Under the pieces are notes generated by a model. The model worked only from the letters and a program-made list of their open reading frames with translations, was not told the DNA's origin and searched no databases. From Rhodocytophaga rosea (lineage in GTDB: Bacteria; Bacteroidota; Bacteroidia; Cytophagales; 172606-1), in the NCBI RefSeq assembly GCF_010119975.1, contig NZ_CP048222.1, positions 5,102,501-5,166,500 on the forward strand: DNA of 64,000 nt, written 5' to 3'. This document shows, one piece after another, positions 50,847-61,126 of the stretch (position 1 is its first letter; every line of letters begins with the position of its first letter). The translations under genes and the position numbers were made by a program.

Positions 50847-53468
50847 TTATTCATATTCAATAGCCAGTATTGCTAAGCCGAAAGCAGGCGTTTTAACTGT
50901 CCAGTTTCCATTGGTTGCCAGAGTAGTTCCGGGTTTTCCCTGGGCATCTAGTTGTTTTACGGAACGCACTTTTATGGATTTGCCAGGAAATAACCGGCTG
51001 CTATCAAATTGTATCTGGGTGGTTTTATTAGTATCATCATTATTCAATAGCACCACAAATGCTTGTTTGGATTGAGGGGCAATAGCTCCCATATAATCTA
51101 TTTGTGGGTCTTTTACCTGAAGCATCCGGGGAGTAAGATACAGATTTGCTTCTTTCCCAAATATTTTTCCTGGGGCAAAACCATAGGTCTGGTGCGGACC
51201 TACTTTGGGTGTAACAAATCCTCTGGGGAAATTAATTTTTCCTCTAGAACGCAGGCTGGCTTCGGATAATAAATAATCAGCGAGCCAGCCGATTTGCCAC
51301 CAGGCATGGTGCGGATAAGGACCAGCACCATTATTCATCGTCCGCCAGTAATAGGAGGCTACACTGGTAGGTTGGTGAACAAAAGCATCTCTTCCCCAGG
51401 CAGCTGCTCTAGCCATATCCAGATATAGAGAATCTTTGGTTAAGCCGAATAAGCGCACGAACATTCCGGCATGGCTGGCAAGCAAAATTGGTCCATGCAT
51501 ATTCGCCGAACCGACACTACCCCCATGCTCAAAACTCAATCCAGCCTGAGCGATTTCCCAATCTTCCCTGCTAACGCCATTTACCGTTTTCTTCTCACGG
51601 TTTGGAATGGGATGGGTGTAGATAGAAGCAGTATAAATCCTGGCAGCAGATAAAGCAGCTTCCTGATATTTTTTATCTCCGGTAAGCTCGAATAAATCAA
51701 GCAGCGCCTGTACACTCTGGCCGGTTGCAAAATCTGGAACAAAACGTAAATCGCCACATACACCTAAGAAATGCGCTTTATTTACCGAATTTACAACAAA
51801 CCAGTCGGCTCCTTTTCTGGCGGCATCCAGGTATTTTTTATCCCCCAGAATCCGGTGAGCCACAATCAAGCCATAGAAAGTAGGACGGAGGTCTTTTAAT
51901 TCGGTAAATCTTGGTTTTTCAGTTTCCCGGTCGTAGGCTACTTCCCAATGTCCGTCGGATTGTTGCCAGCTGAGTAAACGTTCGGCACCCAAACGCAGGC
52001 GTTCTTTGAGCTGCGTATCATTGGGTTCAAACAACAGTACATTGCCAATATCCAGCATAGTATAATAGGTGAGGCCAATGGGCTCCACATACGGACCCCA
52101 TTCTTCAGTAAACTTTCGGCTTTTAGAAAGGTAATACTGGCCTACCGCAGCACCTTGAAAAAAGCCACTTTCGTCTTGTTGCTGAGCTAATTTGAAATTT
52201 CTGGCATAAGGCAAACGGGTTTTTCGCAGAACCTCATCACCGGTTAAGGTTGCCAGCATCCACATCGCCCCATAATCCGAATTTTTCATCGCATCTTTAT
52301 CTGAACCCACTACGCCACCTAAATACGCCTGGGCACCTATCTGCTGCCCATTGAATTGCTCGGTTCTCCACAAAGAAGTAGAATCATCGTTTACATAATC
52401 GAGCATCGACAATATGCGGTCGGTTAAAGATTGCCTGGTTTGTTTCAACGCCAGAAACTCATGGAAGCGGTACACATCATAAATCGCATGTTTATATACC
52501 GAATACCAGTCAGCCGCTTGCAAGGTATACCGGAACGAAAATTTGCGTTTTTCGCCAGCTTTCAGATAGGAATCTTTTTCGCCAAGCACCGGATGATAAG
52601 CTGTAGGCGTGAGTTCTGCTTTGCGATTCATTAATGAAAGCCCTAATTGCCAGTCATTGTGGGTATTTTTATCATTTTCCCAGGGATTGCGGCTGGTACC
52701 AGGAGCAGGAATCACAGCCAGCGTAAGACCATTCATATTACTGAGTAAAGGCGATAAGGTACTGGCGGTTCTTTCCCTTACGATGATTGGTTTTCTGGGA
52801 ATACCCTGCCCATAGGCATACGCCAACATGAGATTATCCTGCAAGGCTTTTCCCTGAAAATGTCCGGGAATAATTCCCCAGGTGAGGTCTTTTTCGGCAA
52901 TAGTAGCTAATGTAGGTGTAGCGATAGAATAATACCCGGCTTGTTTGGCTATCAGTTCAATTTCTACCAGAATATCATTTTTGTAAGTAGTATATAATGA
53001 CCAGCTGGCTTGTATAGCTGCTTCTTTGGTTTGGTGGTTGAAGGATATCTGGGATGGGATGGATTGCCTGGCTTGTGCCGGAAAAAAATGCAGGGCAGTA
53101 CCGGCAGTATTCATCGGTACCGGTTTCAGGTTAGTATGCCAAGTGTTGACTATGTATTTATAAATAGGTTCTGGGAAATTTTTGGCTTGCTCATCTACCT
53201 GGTCGAATAGCGGCAGAGAATCTGGTTTCTGGGCAGAATACAACACAGTATATTCTCCGGAAGGCATATTCATGTCTATGGATTTTCCTTCCTGGCTGGT
53301 GCTCAATTTGGTGAGTTTGTATCCATTTTCGGTTTTCTGCCATTCTACCTGCAAAGCGCCGTTTTGCAAAGTCATTTTATTTTGCGCTATACCATTTGTA
53401 AAACCTATAAAAGCAAATATGCTTAGCATCAGAATGGTTTTGCAGGCATGTATAGTAAGTAGTTGCAT
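50847..53468 (-). CDS. Secreted six-hairpin glycosidase-like protein
   Basis: An 873-residue exported protein from ATG 53468, with signal peptide ILMLSIFAFIGFTNGIAQ. After a beta-sandwich N-terminal part (to about residue 330), the remainder has the repeated helical pattern of an (alpha/alpha)6 barrel: YLDAARKGADWFVVNS, YQEAALSAARIYTASIYTH and LYLDMARAAAWGRDAF, closed by a small beta domain. Candidate acidic catalytic residues cannot be chosen with confidence. It is part of the SusCD locus and probably cuts the imported glycan. The frame continues upstream to 53585, but that lead lacks a signal peptide. Confidence 0.8.
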   Translation of the reverse strand: MQLLTIHACKTILMLSIFAFIGFTNGIAQNKMTLQNGALQVEWQKTENGYKLTKLSTSQEGKSIDMNMPSGEYTVLYSAQKPDSLPLFDQVDEQAKNFPEPIYKYIVNTWHTNLKPVPMNTAGTALHFFPAQARQSIPSQISFNHQTKEAAIQASWSLYTTYKNDILVEIELIAKQAGYYSIATPTLATIAEKDLTWGIIPGHFQGKALQDNLMLAYAYGQGIPRKPIIVRERTASTLSPLLSNMNGLTLAVIPAPGTSRNPWENDKNTHNDWQLGLSLMNRKAELTPTAYHPVLGEKDSYLKAGEKRKFSFRYTLQAADWYSVYKHAIYDVYRFHEFLALKQTRQSLTDRILSMLDYVNDDSTSLWRTEQFNGQQIGAQAYLGGVVGSDKDAMKNSDYGAMWMLATLTGDEVLRKTRLPYARNFKLAQQQDESGFFQGAAVGQYYLSKSRKFTEEWGPYVEPIGLTYYTMLDIGNVLLFEPNDTQLKERLRLGAERLLSWQQSDGHWEVAYDRETEKPRFTELKDLRPTFYGLIVAHRILGDKKYLDAARKGADWFVVNSVNKAHFLGVCGDLRFVPDFATGQSVQALLDLFELTGDKKYQEAALSAARIYTASIYTHPIPNREKKTVNGVSREDWEIAQAGLSFEHGGSVGSANMHGPILLASHAGMFVRLFGLTKDSLYLDMARAAAWGRDAFVHQPTSVASYYWRTMNNGAGPYPHHAWWQIGWLADYLLSEASLRSRGKINFPRGFVTPKVGPHQTYGFAPGKIFGKEANLYLTPRMLQVKDPQIDYMGAIAPQSKQAFVVLLNNDDTNKTTQIQFDSSRLFPGKSIKVRSVKQLDAQGKPGTTLATNGNWTVKTPAFGLAILAIEYE

Positions 53469-53575
53469 AAAATTTAACCTGAATATAAAATGATTAAAGC
53501 CGGTATTACCGAAATGTATGGAAGGAAAAACTGTATTTCTCAATATATGGTTTTTCGTTTGATAACAGTAGGCCG

Positions 53576-55060
53576 CTAGTTCCAATCCGGATTCTGCTCT
53601 AGTTTAGGATTGGAATTAATTTCGTCTTGTGGAATAGGAAAATACCGGTGTTTGGCTTGAGGGCTTCTGGTTTTGAATACATCGTTTACAGCAGCTGAAG
53701 CAACAGTTAAAAAGGTATTCGTGCGGGTGAGATCATACCAGCGGTCGCCTTCGCCAAATAATTCCCAGGAACGCTCCTGCAAAACCGCATTAATAAAATC
53801 CGGCTGGCTCAACCCTTCCGGTAAATCATCTATTCCTGCCCGGCGGCGTACGGCATTGATATTGGCGTAGGCTGTAGCGGATGGGCCATTCTGCCTGGTT
53901 TCAGCTTCGGCGGCTATTAAATATACATCAGCCAAACGTAGGATAGGAATATTATTGGCATGATTAGAAGCTACTGAATTAGGGTCCTGGTATTTCTTTA
54001 CGAGAATGCCTTTTGGTGTGATGGGCGTAACATCTTTCTGAGGAACAACCTGGCCTTTGGTGTTTATATAGGTAGTGTCCATCAATTGCCGGCGTTTGTC
54101 GTTGGCAGCAAACGAAGCATAAAAAGCAGGATAAACGAAAATGGAGCCAAAGGTAGTTTTGCCATATTCCGGACTATTGCTGTTAGGTGGGCCATATAAG
54201 CCCATAATCTGCGAAGTGCGCCCAGGATTGGTGCTTTCTGCTTCAAATGCCCACATGTTTTCTTGCCTGGCAACATCTTCTTTTGCTACGTTATAGACAT
54301 CTTTTACGTCAGGCATGAGTGTATATTTATTAGAATTAATCACTTCCTGTGCTTTTTGCTGTGCCACTGCCCAGTCCTGGTTGTACAAGGCTGCTTTGGC
54401 ATGCATCGCCAGAGCTACTTCTTTGGAAGGTCGGCCTTTTTCCATAGCAGCGGTATAGGAAGGTAAGCTAGCGGTAGCAATTTCCAGGTCACTGTAAATT
54501 TGCTGATACACTTCTGCTTGGGTGTTTTTTCCAACAATGGCTTCGGCTTCAGAGATACTTGGCGTAGTTTTTAATACTACATCTCCGAAATTTTTGGTCA
54601 GCATCCAGTAATAAAAAGCCCTCAAGAAATGTGCTTCTCCAAGAATCTGATTTTTACGGTTTTCATCCATGCTAACTTCCGGCACCCTGGCAATTACCCA
54701 GTTGGCTTTCTCTATACCTGCATAACAGGAAGACCAGATCTGCTGGGGCGATTCGTTTACCCGGCTGAAGCTTTTAACGGTTGTATAATTCGGATCATAG
54801 GAAAACAAAGTATAGGTATCCCGGCCTACCACCGGACGGGGATATACCTGGTCGGCGCTGAAATCGGATACCATTAGCGGCGCTGGTCCGGCATATAAAT
54901 CTGCAATGATTCCATAAACAGCCAGCAAAGCGGATTCAGCATCCTGGGATGTTTTATAGAACTGATCTGTGTAGATGGAAGAATACGGCGTTTCGTCCAG
55001 TTCGCAGGCAGTTAGTGTGAGAAGGCCTGCGGTGAGTATATGAAGAAAATGTTTTTTCAT
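53576..55060 (-). CDS. SusD/RagB-family surface glycan-binding lipoprotein
   Basis: About 494 residues from ATG 55060. The lipoprotein signal is KKHFLHILTAGLLTLTAC with Cys as the lipid attachment site. SusD features: AESALLAVYGIIADLY, LGEAHFLRAFYYWMLTKNFGDV, VALAMHAKAALYNQDW and the C-terminal NAVRRRAGIDDLP, LFGEGDRWYDLTRT. It lies 20 bp after susC and forms the outer-membrane glycan lid with it. Substrate not predictable from sequence alone. Confidence 0.94.
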   Translation of the reverse strand: MKKHFLHILTAGLLTLTACELDETPYSSIYTDQFYKTSQDAESALLAVYGIIADLYAGPAPLMVSDFSADQVYPRPVVGRDTYTLFSYDPNYTTVKSFSRVNESPQQIWSSCYAGIEKANWVIARVPEVSMDENRKNQILGEAHFLRAFYYWMLTKNFGDVVLKTTPSISEAEAIVGKNTQAEVYQQIYSDLEIATASLPSYTAAMEKGRPSKEVALAMHAKAALYNQDWAVAQQKAQEVINSNKYTLMPDVKDVYNVAKEDVARQENMWAFEAESTNPGRTSQIMGLYGPPNSNSPEYGKTTFGSIFVYPAFYASFAANDKRRQLMDTTYINTKGQVVPQKDVTPITPKGILVKKYQDPNSVASNHANNIPILRLADVYLIAAEAETRQNGPSATAYANINAVRRRAGIDDLPEGLSQPDFINAVLQERSWELFGEGDRWYDLTRTNTFLTVASAAVNDVFKTRSPQAKHRYFPIPQDEINSNPKLEQNPDWN

Positions 55061-55080
55061 GGATAACAAGAGTTGAAAGG

Positions 55081-58000
55081 TTAAAAAGTAACTTGTACGC
55101 CTCCGATAAATGATTTTGCCAGCGGATATACGCCATTATCTACACCGATACGGGTATTGGTATTTCCGAATGTATTTACTTCCGGATCGAAGCCAGTGTA
55201 ATCAGTGATAGTAAACAGGTTGTTGGCACTTACATAGACTCTGGCATTGTAGAGAAATTTCACTTTTGGCAGCGTATACCCCAAGGTTATATTTTTCAGG
55301 CGGATATAGGAACCATCTTCCATAAAACGGTCAGAAATAGGAAGTCTGCCGCCCTGAAAACCGCTTACATATTCATTATTCGGATTGGTAGGTGACCAGC
55401 GGTTAACTATGCCTTGAAACATATTGCGTTGCCCCAGTGGATTTTCGAAGGTATAGCGGGCCAGATTATAAATTTCGTTGCCTTGCACCCCGGAAATAAA
55501 AGCGCTCAGATCGAAATTTTTAAAGCTCATGTTGGTAGAAAAGCCAAAAATAAAATCCGGATTGGCATTGCCGGTAATGGCCTGATCATCGGCAGTAATT
55601 TGTCCATCACCATTGAGGTCGCTTACTTTGGCACCACCGGTACGGCTACCAGAACCAGGCAGAATGGGTTCATCAGTCTGGTAGATCCCCTCATTTACAT
55701 AGGTTTTAAAAATACCAATCGGTTCGCCTACTTTTAATACAGCATAGTTATTCACCGTAAATTCCTGCAAGCCGCCTTCCAGCGCTACCAGTTCATTGCG
55801 GTTTACAGAAAAATTTCCATTCACATTCCATTTAAAGGCACCATCCATGATTTTAGCATCTGCGGATAGCTCAATACCCCGGTTGCGGATTTCTGCGAAA
55901 TTACCTGTAATGGAACCATAGCCCGAAGATTGGGGAAGCCCTTTTACAAATAGTAAATCTTTGGTGTGTTTGTCGTAAAAGTCTACGATCAGATTAATTC
56001 TATCCTGAAGCAAGCCAATATCTAGACCTATGTCTGTTTGAATGGATTTTTCCCAGCGCAGGTTGGCATTCGGAATACGGGATGGACTCAAACCAGTATT
56101 ATAATTATGATTTAAACTATAGCCGCTGCTGGCACCTACCGTAGCCAGCGACTGGTAGGGGCCAATCGCTCCTGCATTACCGGTTGCGCCATAGCTTGCC
56201 CTCAACTTTAAGTCGCTTAAAAAGCTGATTTTATCTTTCAGGAAGCCTTCTTCAATCACACGCCAGGCAGCAGAAGCAGCCGGGAAAAAGCCGTATTTAT
56301 GATTTTTACCAAACTTACTGGCACCATCATATCTGGCCGTTAGGTCGAGAAAATATTTATCCCGGAAACCATAATTGACCCGGCCCATGTATGAATCCAG
56401 GCGGTCTTTACTGCGGTCGCTGCTTACGGTACGATCGATGGCTAGTTGAAGGGCTTCGTTTGCGGTTACATCATTGGGAAATTTAGAGGCATTAATTGTA
56501 TTGCGGTCAAACTGGTTGCTCTGGGTAGCAAAAACACCAGTAAATTTCAGTGTATGCTGGTCGGCAAAGGTTGTGGAATAAGTAAGAATACTTTCATGCA
56601 GCAGATTCAGGTAATTTGAATTTGTTTTCTCAGCACTTCCACCGCCAGAAGCTAAATCCACCTGGCTTAGAATAGAACGGGGCGAATAATAATCGAGCAG
56701 GCGGTTTTCCATGTCTACATTAAAGGAAGCCCGGTAAGTAAGTCCTTGCAGAATCGAAAAATCGGCATACAAGTTAGCCAACGTACGTTTGTACGCCGTC
56801 CGGTTCATTACAGCGGCTAATCCCAGTGGATTGGCCAGTTCCCGGTACGTTCCTCCGGATTGTTCCCCAAACGGGAAAATACTTCCATCATCTTTATAAG
56901 GTATTAAAACAGGAGGTGCACCTAACGCCGCACCTACAATACTGGAAGTTACTGCCGGGCCATCAATACTTTCTGAACCGGTAGGTATGCGGTTGCTGAC
57001 GGAATAACTGCCCAGAATACTGGTGCCTATTTTTACTTTGTTACTAATCTGGTGATCGAGATTCAGACGCAGGGAATACCGTTTAAAATCAGATTCAATG
57101 ATCACGCCACCCTGATTGAAATAGTTGGCTGAAATGGCCAGCTGGGTCTTTTCACTGCCTCCTGCCACTGATAGTTGATGGCTCTGAATTGGCGAATCCT
57201 GCATAACCAAGTCCTGCCAGTTCGTGCCTTCGCCTAAGGAAGAAGGGTCAGCATAGGGAGGATTATTTTTGTATACCTCATTTTCCAGCTCGGCATATTG
57301 TATGGCATTGAGTACATCGAGTTGTTTGGTTACTTGCTGTACTCCATAATAGCCATCATACGTAACTCTGGTAACACCGGCTTTTCCCCGTTTGGTTGTG
57401 ATCAGAATAACCCCATTAGAACCTCTGGCACCATAAATAGCAGTGGCTGAGGCATCTTTTAATACTTCTACTGATTCTATGTCGTTGGGATTGATGGTAG
57501 AAAGCGGACTTACATCATTTACGCCGCCTCCATTAGAAATCTGGATGCCATCCACCACATACAAAGGCTCAGATGTTCCATTAATCGAATTCGTTCCCCG
57601 GATACGTACACTGATATTACCGCCGGGCGCTGCTGAATTTTGGGTAATCTGTACACCAGCCGTTCTTGCCTGTAACCCTTGAGCTACATTCACCACCGGA
57701 GTTTGAGTGAGTTCAGCTGATTTTACAGAGGCAATCGCACCAGTAGTTTCTACCTTACGTTGTGTGCCATAGCCTACAACTACCACTTCTCCCAGCGATT
57801 TAATATCAGGCACCAGCGTAATATTAATTTCCGAACGGCCATCTACTGAAAGTTCTTCGGTTACATAACCGATAAAAGAGAATACCAGCGTAGGATTGGC
57901 ACCTGCCTGGAACCCGGAAAGGGAATACTGGCCATCGGTATCGGTTACAGTACCATTGGTAGTACCTTTTACCGTGACATTTACACCTGGCAAAGCCTCA

Positions 58001-58128
58001 TTATTTTCTCCCAAAACTCTTCCTTTAATGGTTCTGCTTTCCTGGGCAAGCAAGGGCAAGCATAGTAAGCAGGAAAGCATAAGCGGGAAAAAGACTTTCC
58101 AGTAATCAGTAGCAGTATAGTTGCTCAT
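55081..58128 (-). CDS. SusC/RagA-family TonB-dependent outer-membrane transporter
   Basis: A 1015-residue protein. The signal peptide ends near LLAQ (29). A carboxypeptidase-regulatory-like domain follows (about 32-118, IKGRVLGENNEALPGVNVTVKG), then the plug with VVVGYGTQRKVETTGAI, LQARTAGVQITQNS and LYVVDGIQI, and the 22-strand barrel ending FIGGVQVTF. It imports oligosaccharides with its SusD partner, energised by TonB. First gene of the minus-strand locus, transcribed away from the LacI regulator. There is no N-terminal STN domain, so control by an anti-sigma factor is unlikely, in agreement with the LacI neighbour. Confidence 0.95.
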   Translation of the reverse strand: MSNYTATDYWKVFFPLMLSCLLCLPLLAQESRTIKGRVLGENNEALPGVNVTVKGTTNGTVTDTDGQYSLSGFQAGANPTLVFSFIGYVTEELSVDGRSEINITLVPDIKSLGEVVVVGYGTQRKVETTGAIASVKSAELTQTPVVNVAQGLQARTAGVQITQNSAAPGGNISVRIRGTNSINGTSEPLYVVDGIQISNGGGVNDVSPLSTINPNDIESVEVLKDASATAIYGARGSNGVILITTKRGKAGVTRVTYDGYYGVQQVTKQLDVLNAIQYAELENEVYKNNPPYADPSSLGEGTNWQDLVMQDSPIQSHQLSVAGGSEKTQLAISANYFNQGGVIIESDFKRYSLRLNLDHQISNKVKIGTSILGSYSVSNRIPTGSESIDGPAVTSSIVGAALGAPPVLIPYKDDGSIFPFGEQSGGTYRELANPLGLAAVMNRTAYKRTLANLYADFSILQGLTYRASFNVDMENRLLDYYSPRSILSQVDLASGGGSAEKTNSNYLNLLHESILTYSTTFADQHTLKFTGVFATQSNQFDRNTINASKFPNDVTANEALQLAIDRTVSSDRSKDRLDSYMGRVNYGFRDKYFLDLTARYDGASKFGKNHKYGFFPAASAAWRVIEEGFLKDKISFLSDLKLRASYGATGNAGAIGPYQSLATVGASSGYSLNHNYNTGLSPSRIPNANLRWEKSIQTDIGLDIGLLQDRINLIVDFYDKHTKDLLFVKGLPQSSGYGSITGNFAEIRNRGIELSADAKIMDGAFKWNVNGNFSVNRNELVALEGGLQEFTVNNYAVLKVGEPIGIFKTYVNEGIYQTDEPILPGSGSRTGGAKVSDLNGDGQITADDQAITGNANPDFIFGFSTNMSFKNFDLSAFISGVQGNEIYNLARYTFENPLGQRNMFQGIVNRWSPTNPNNEYVSGFQGGRLPISDRFMEDGSYIRLKNITLGYTLPKVKFLYNARVYVSANNLFTITDYTGFDPEVNTFGNTNTRIGVDNGVYPLAKSFIGGVQVTF

Positions 58129-58336
58129 GTGGGTTAGGTTAAATGGATCTATCTAAATAAAATTCAAAAAATGGCTTTTTAAGCATTTGGGAAAGAATAC
58201 CACTTGCTTTTCACTCTATCACTTCTTTGATTGACTAATTGTGTTAATTGAAGAAGTATTGTCATCGGTATTAAATTATGGTACAAAAAATAGATGGAAT
58301 AATACAAGTTGGAAAGGAGAAACTATATTAATTTTA

Positions 58337-58371
58337 TTGGGAACATTCCCAATTTTTGGGAATGTTCCCAA
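58337..58371. promoter_or_regulatory. Two tandem palindromic operators, probably LacI-type
   Basis: TTGGGAACATTCCCAA (58337-58352) and TTGGGAATGTTCCCAA (58356-58371), separated by TTT. Each is a palindrome (GGGAA-NN-TTCCC), and together they form a perfect 16-bp inverted repeat. They lie 209 bp before susC and 73 bp before the LacI gene, in the divergent promoter region. Confidence 0.8.
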
Positions 58372-58444
58372 TTTTAATTCTCAATAAACAGTTAAAAAAT
58401 GAACAGAACACGGAAAAATTATAGTTGCTTTAGTACCTTGAATT

Positions 58445-59485
58445 ATGAAGCGCCATCAGACAACTATTATAGATATTGCCAAAGAACTAAACCTCTCTAA
58501 ATCTACTGTATCCAGGGCATTAACAGGCCACTCAAATGTGAATCCGGAAACCAGGAAAGCTATATTGGATTTGGCTGAAAAAATGGATTACCAGCGGAAT
58601 ATGCTTGCCTTAAGCCTGGTAACCAGCCGCAGTAATACACTGGGCATTGTTGTACCGGAGTTTCTCACTTCTTTCTTTCCACAAGTGGTGATTGGGGCAC
58701 AGGAAATAGCTTCCAAAGCAGGCTATAATGTGATTGTCAGCCATTCGAATGAATCGTACGAAACCGAAGTAGCCAACAGCAAGGTAATGCTGGCCAACCG
58801 GGTGGATGGCATTCTGGTATCGGTGACAAAAGAAACCCGGAATTTCGATCACTTTAAGGTTTTTCAGCGCAAGGGGATTCCCATTGTATTTTTCAACCGG
58901 GTATGTGACGAAATGAGTGTGCCTAAGGTAATAGTAGACGATTATGAAGGTGCTTTCCGGGCGGTAGAACACCTGATCCAGACCGGAAAAAAACGGATTG
59001 CTCACCTGGCCGGACCAGATTCGCTGCTTATTAGCCGCAAACGCCTGAATGGCTACCTGGATGCCTTGCGGAAATATAACCTGCCGTTGATTGATGAATT
59101 AGTTATTTCCTATGACCTGACCGTGGAAAAAGCCAAAATCTATGTAAAGCACCTATTGGAACTGCCTGAGCCGCCGGATGCTTTATTTGCCATTAATGAT
59201 CCCACAGCCATTGAAGCTATGCAGGTAATTAAAGCAAAAGGATTAACTATGCCGGAAGATATTGCGGTAGTAGGTTTCAGTAATGACTATGCCTCTTCCC
59301 TCATAGAACCCGGCCTAACTACTGTTGCTCAGCCCATCCGGGAGATTGGCAAAAATGCGGCGCAATTACTGTTAGACCAGATGGACCGGGAGGTTTCCGA
59401 CTGGAAAGCTATGACGAAGATATTAAAAACTGAACTGATTATCCGGGGTTCCAGTAGCCGGAATATGCCCACTAGTGGGCATTAA
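58445..59485 (+). CDS. LacI-family transcriptional regulator of the carbohydrate locus
   Basis: A 346-residue regulator. The N-terminal HTH is IIDIAKELNLSKSTVSRALTG with hinge YQRNMLALSLVTSRSNTLGIVVPE, and a periplasmic-binding-protein-like effector domain covers about 60-335 (AVVGFSNDYASSLIEPGLTTVAQP). It stands divergent from susC with two palindromic operators between, so it probably controls the locus and itself in response to a sugar. Confidence 0.93.
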   Translation: MKRHQTTIIDIAKELNLSKSTVSRALTGHSNVNPETRKAILDLAEKMDYQRNMLALSLVTSRSNTLGIVVPEFLTSFFPQVVIGAQEIASKAGYNVIVSHSNESYETEVANSKVMLANRVDGILVSVTKETRNFDHFKVFQRKGIPIVFFNRVCDEMSVPKVIVDDYEGAFRAVEHLIQTGKKRIAHLAGPDSLLISRKRLNGYLDALRKYNLPLIDELVISYDLTVEKAKIYVKHLLELPEPPDALFAINDPTAIEAMQVIKAKGLTMPEDIAVVGFSNDYASSLIEPGLTTVAQPIREIGKNAAQLLLDQMDREVSDWKAMTKILKTELIIRGSSSRNMPTSGH

Positions 59486-59668
59486 TTGATGGTGATTGAA
59501 GTAAGAGAACCTGCTTATAGATTCCGTAAGTGATTAAATTGCTTATTCAATGACTACATTTTTATTACAATTGACTTCCATTTTTCCCCCATTCACCGCT
59601 TTCTGTTTTATATATTAAGTAGGGTGTTGCATACTTGCATCATCAATTACAATTAAAAAAAGCAGATT

Positions 59669-61048
59669 ATGATACTACTTTTAAAAACCCAGGCTTTGTG
59701 CATGTTGCTGATGACGCATATGGGGCTTTTATATGAACCAACCTTACAGGAACCTACTATATCTCTTACCAATACAACAACAGAAGTAGTTCAGGATACA
59801 AGTTTGAAAGCCAGAGGCCGGAGCAGGCATGTATACAATGACAATAATACCTCTACAGAGATATCTTATGAGGGCTCCATTATTTTTACGGAGGACGAAA
59901 AAGACATTAAAAGTATTTCTCCTGGTGGATACTTTAAATTCAGCAAAACCACATTCGGCAACCGCAGGGCAATCCACATCGAAAGCGGCTCGAATGGAGA
60001 ACTAAAACGCACCTATTATGTAGGCAAAAATGAAGAACCTTATGAGCCGGAAGGGAGAAAATGGCTGGCAGATATGTTACCTGAACTCATTGCTTCTACT
60101 GGTATTGGCGCTGAAGACCGGGTGAAACGCATCTATGCTAAGAAAGGTGCCTCTGGTGTGCTGGAAGCGATCGAAGATATGGAAAGTGATTATGTAAAAG
60201 GAATTTATTTCAAATACTTGCTGGCACAAAAAGGCTTGAAAGACAATGAACTAAAAACGATTATCACCCATGTAGGTGAAGAAGTAAGCTCCGATTATGA
60301 AAAGAGTAAATTGCTACAGCAGGTAAGTGGCACCTACCTTCAAAATTCCAGTACGGCTACAGCCTATATCACCGCTATTTCGGATATGTCGTCGGATTAT
60401 GAAAAAGCAAAGGTGCTCAGTCATATTCTGAATCAGGGTAAACTAACAGATGAAAATTTCAGCAGGGTGCTTAGTGCAGTAAACGATATTTCTTCTGATT
60501 ATGAAAAAGCTAAAATCTTGAGCCATATTCTCAACCAGAACAAACTAACTGATACAAATTATACCAAAGTACTGGAAGCTGTAAATGATATTTCCTCCGA
60601 TTTTGAAAAGGCAAAAGTCTTAAGCGAACTGCTCAATAAACAGACTTTGCCAGCACCACAATTTAAGCAGGCACTGCAAGTAGTAGATGATATTTCCTCT
60701 GATTATGAAAAAGCCAAAGTACTGGGCAAACTGCTGACCAATACAAAAATGCTCAATGACAATCTTACTGACCTGCTAGCTGTTATTAATGAAATGTCGT
60801 CGGATTATGAAAAAGCCAAAGTGCTTTCATTCTTATTCTCCAAAACTACTCTGAAAGACAATCAGTATGTTCCGGCGTTTTCAGTAATCAGTGATATGTC
60901 GTCGGATTATGAGAAGAGCAAACTGATGCAGCAGATCGGTAAATCCATTCCAAAAGACAAAACAGCGGTGATGGATGCCTATAAGAAGGCGGCTAAATCT
61001 ATCAGTTCTGATTATGAATACCGCAAGGTAATGTCCAGTATTGAATAG
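59669..61048 (+). CDS. Protein with nine SSDYEKAKVL-type tandem repeats
   Basis: A 459-residue protein with a hydrophobic N-terminal segment (ILLLKTQALCMLLMTHMGLL) that is a probable signal or anchor. Residues from about 35 to 150 are beta-rich. From about 165 to the end there are nine repeats of 34-36 residues, each a helix pair centred on the phrase SSDYEKAKVL (variants SDYVKGIYF, SSDFEKAKVL, SSDYEKSKLM). These form a helical solenoid. Repeats of this wording are also found behind M56-type sensors in Bacteroidota, but no such domain is present here. Function unknown; a strong hairpin terminator follows. Confidence 0.75.
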   Translation: MILLLKTQALCMLLMTHMGLLYEPTLQEPTISLTNTTTEVVQDTSLKARGRSRHVYNDNNTSTEISYEGSIIFTEDEKDIKSISPGGYFKFSKTTFGNRRAIHIESGSNGELKRTYYVGKNEEPYEPEGRKWLADMLPELIASTGIGAEDRVKRIYAKKGASGVLEAIEDMESDYVKGIYFKYLLAQKGLKDNELKTIITHVGEEVSSDYEKSKLLQQVSGTYLQNSSTATAYITAISDMSSDYEKAKVLSHILNQGKLTDENFSRVLSAVNDISSDYEKAKILSHILNQNKLTDTNYTKVLEAVNDISSDFEKAKVLSELLNKQTLPAPQFKQALQVVDDISSDYEKAKVLGKLLTNTKMLNDNLTDLLAVINEMSSDYEKAKVLSFLFSKTTLKDNQYVPAFSVISDMSSDYEKSKLMQQIGKSIPKDKTAVMDAYKKAAKSISSDYEYRKVMSSIE

Positions 61049-61058
61049 TATAAAATTA

Positions 61059-61095
61059 ATAAATCACGATGGGATGCAACCTCATCGTGATTTAT
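61059..61095. terminator. Terminator hairpin
   Basis: ATAAATCACGATG and CATCGTGATTTAT, a perfect 13-base stem with 11-base loop, 11 bp after the repeat-protein gene. Confidence 0.75.
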
Positions 61096-61126
61096 GTATC
61101 TATAGCATTAAACCTACAGAAAATTT

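Noticed and set aside
50613-50876. Two overlapping plus-strand frames of 71-87 codons after the symporter gene
   Set aside because: Their wording matches a recurrent noncoding Bacteroidota repeat, as far as I recall, and they lie antisense within an operon gap.
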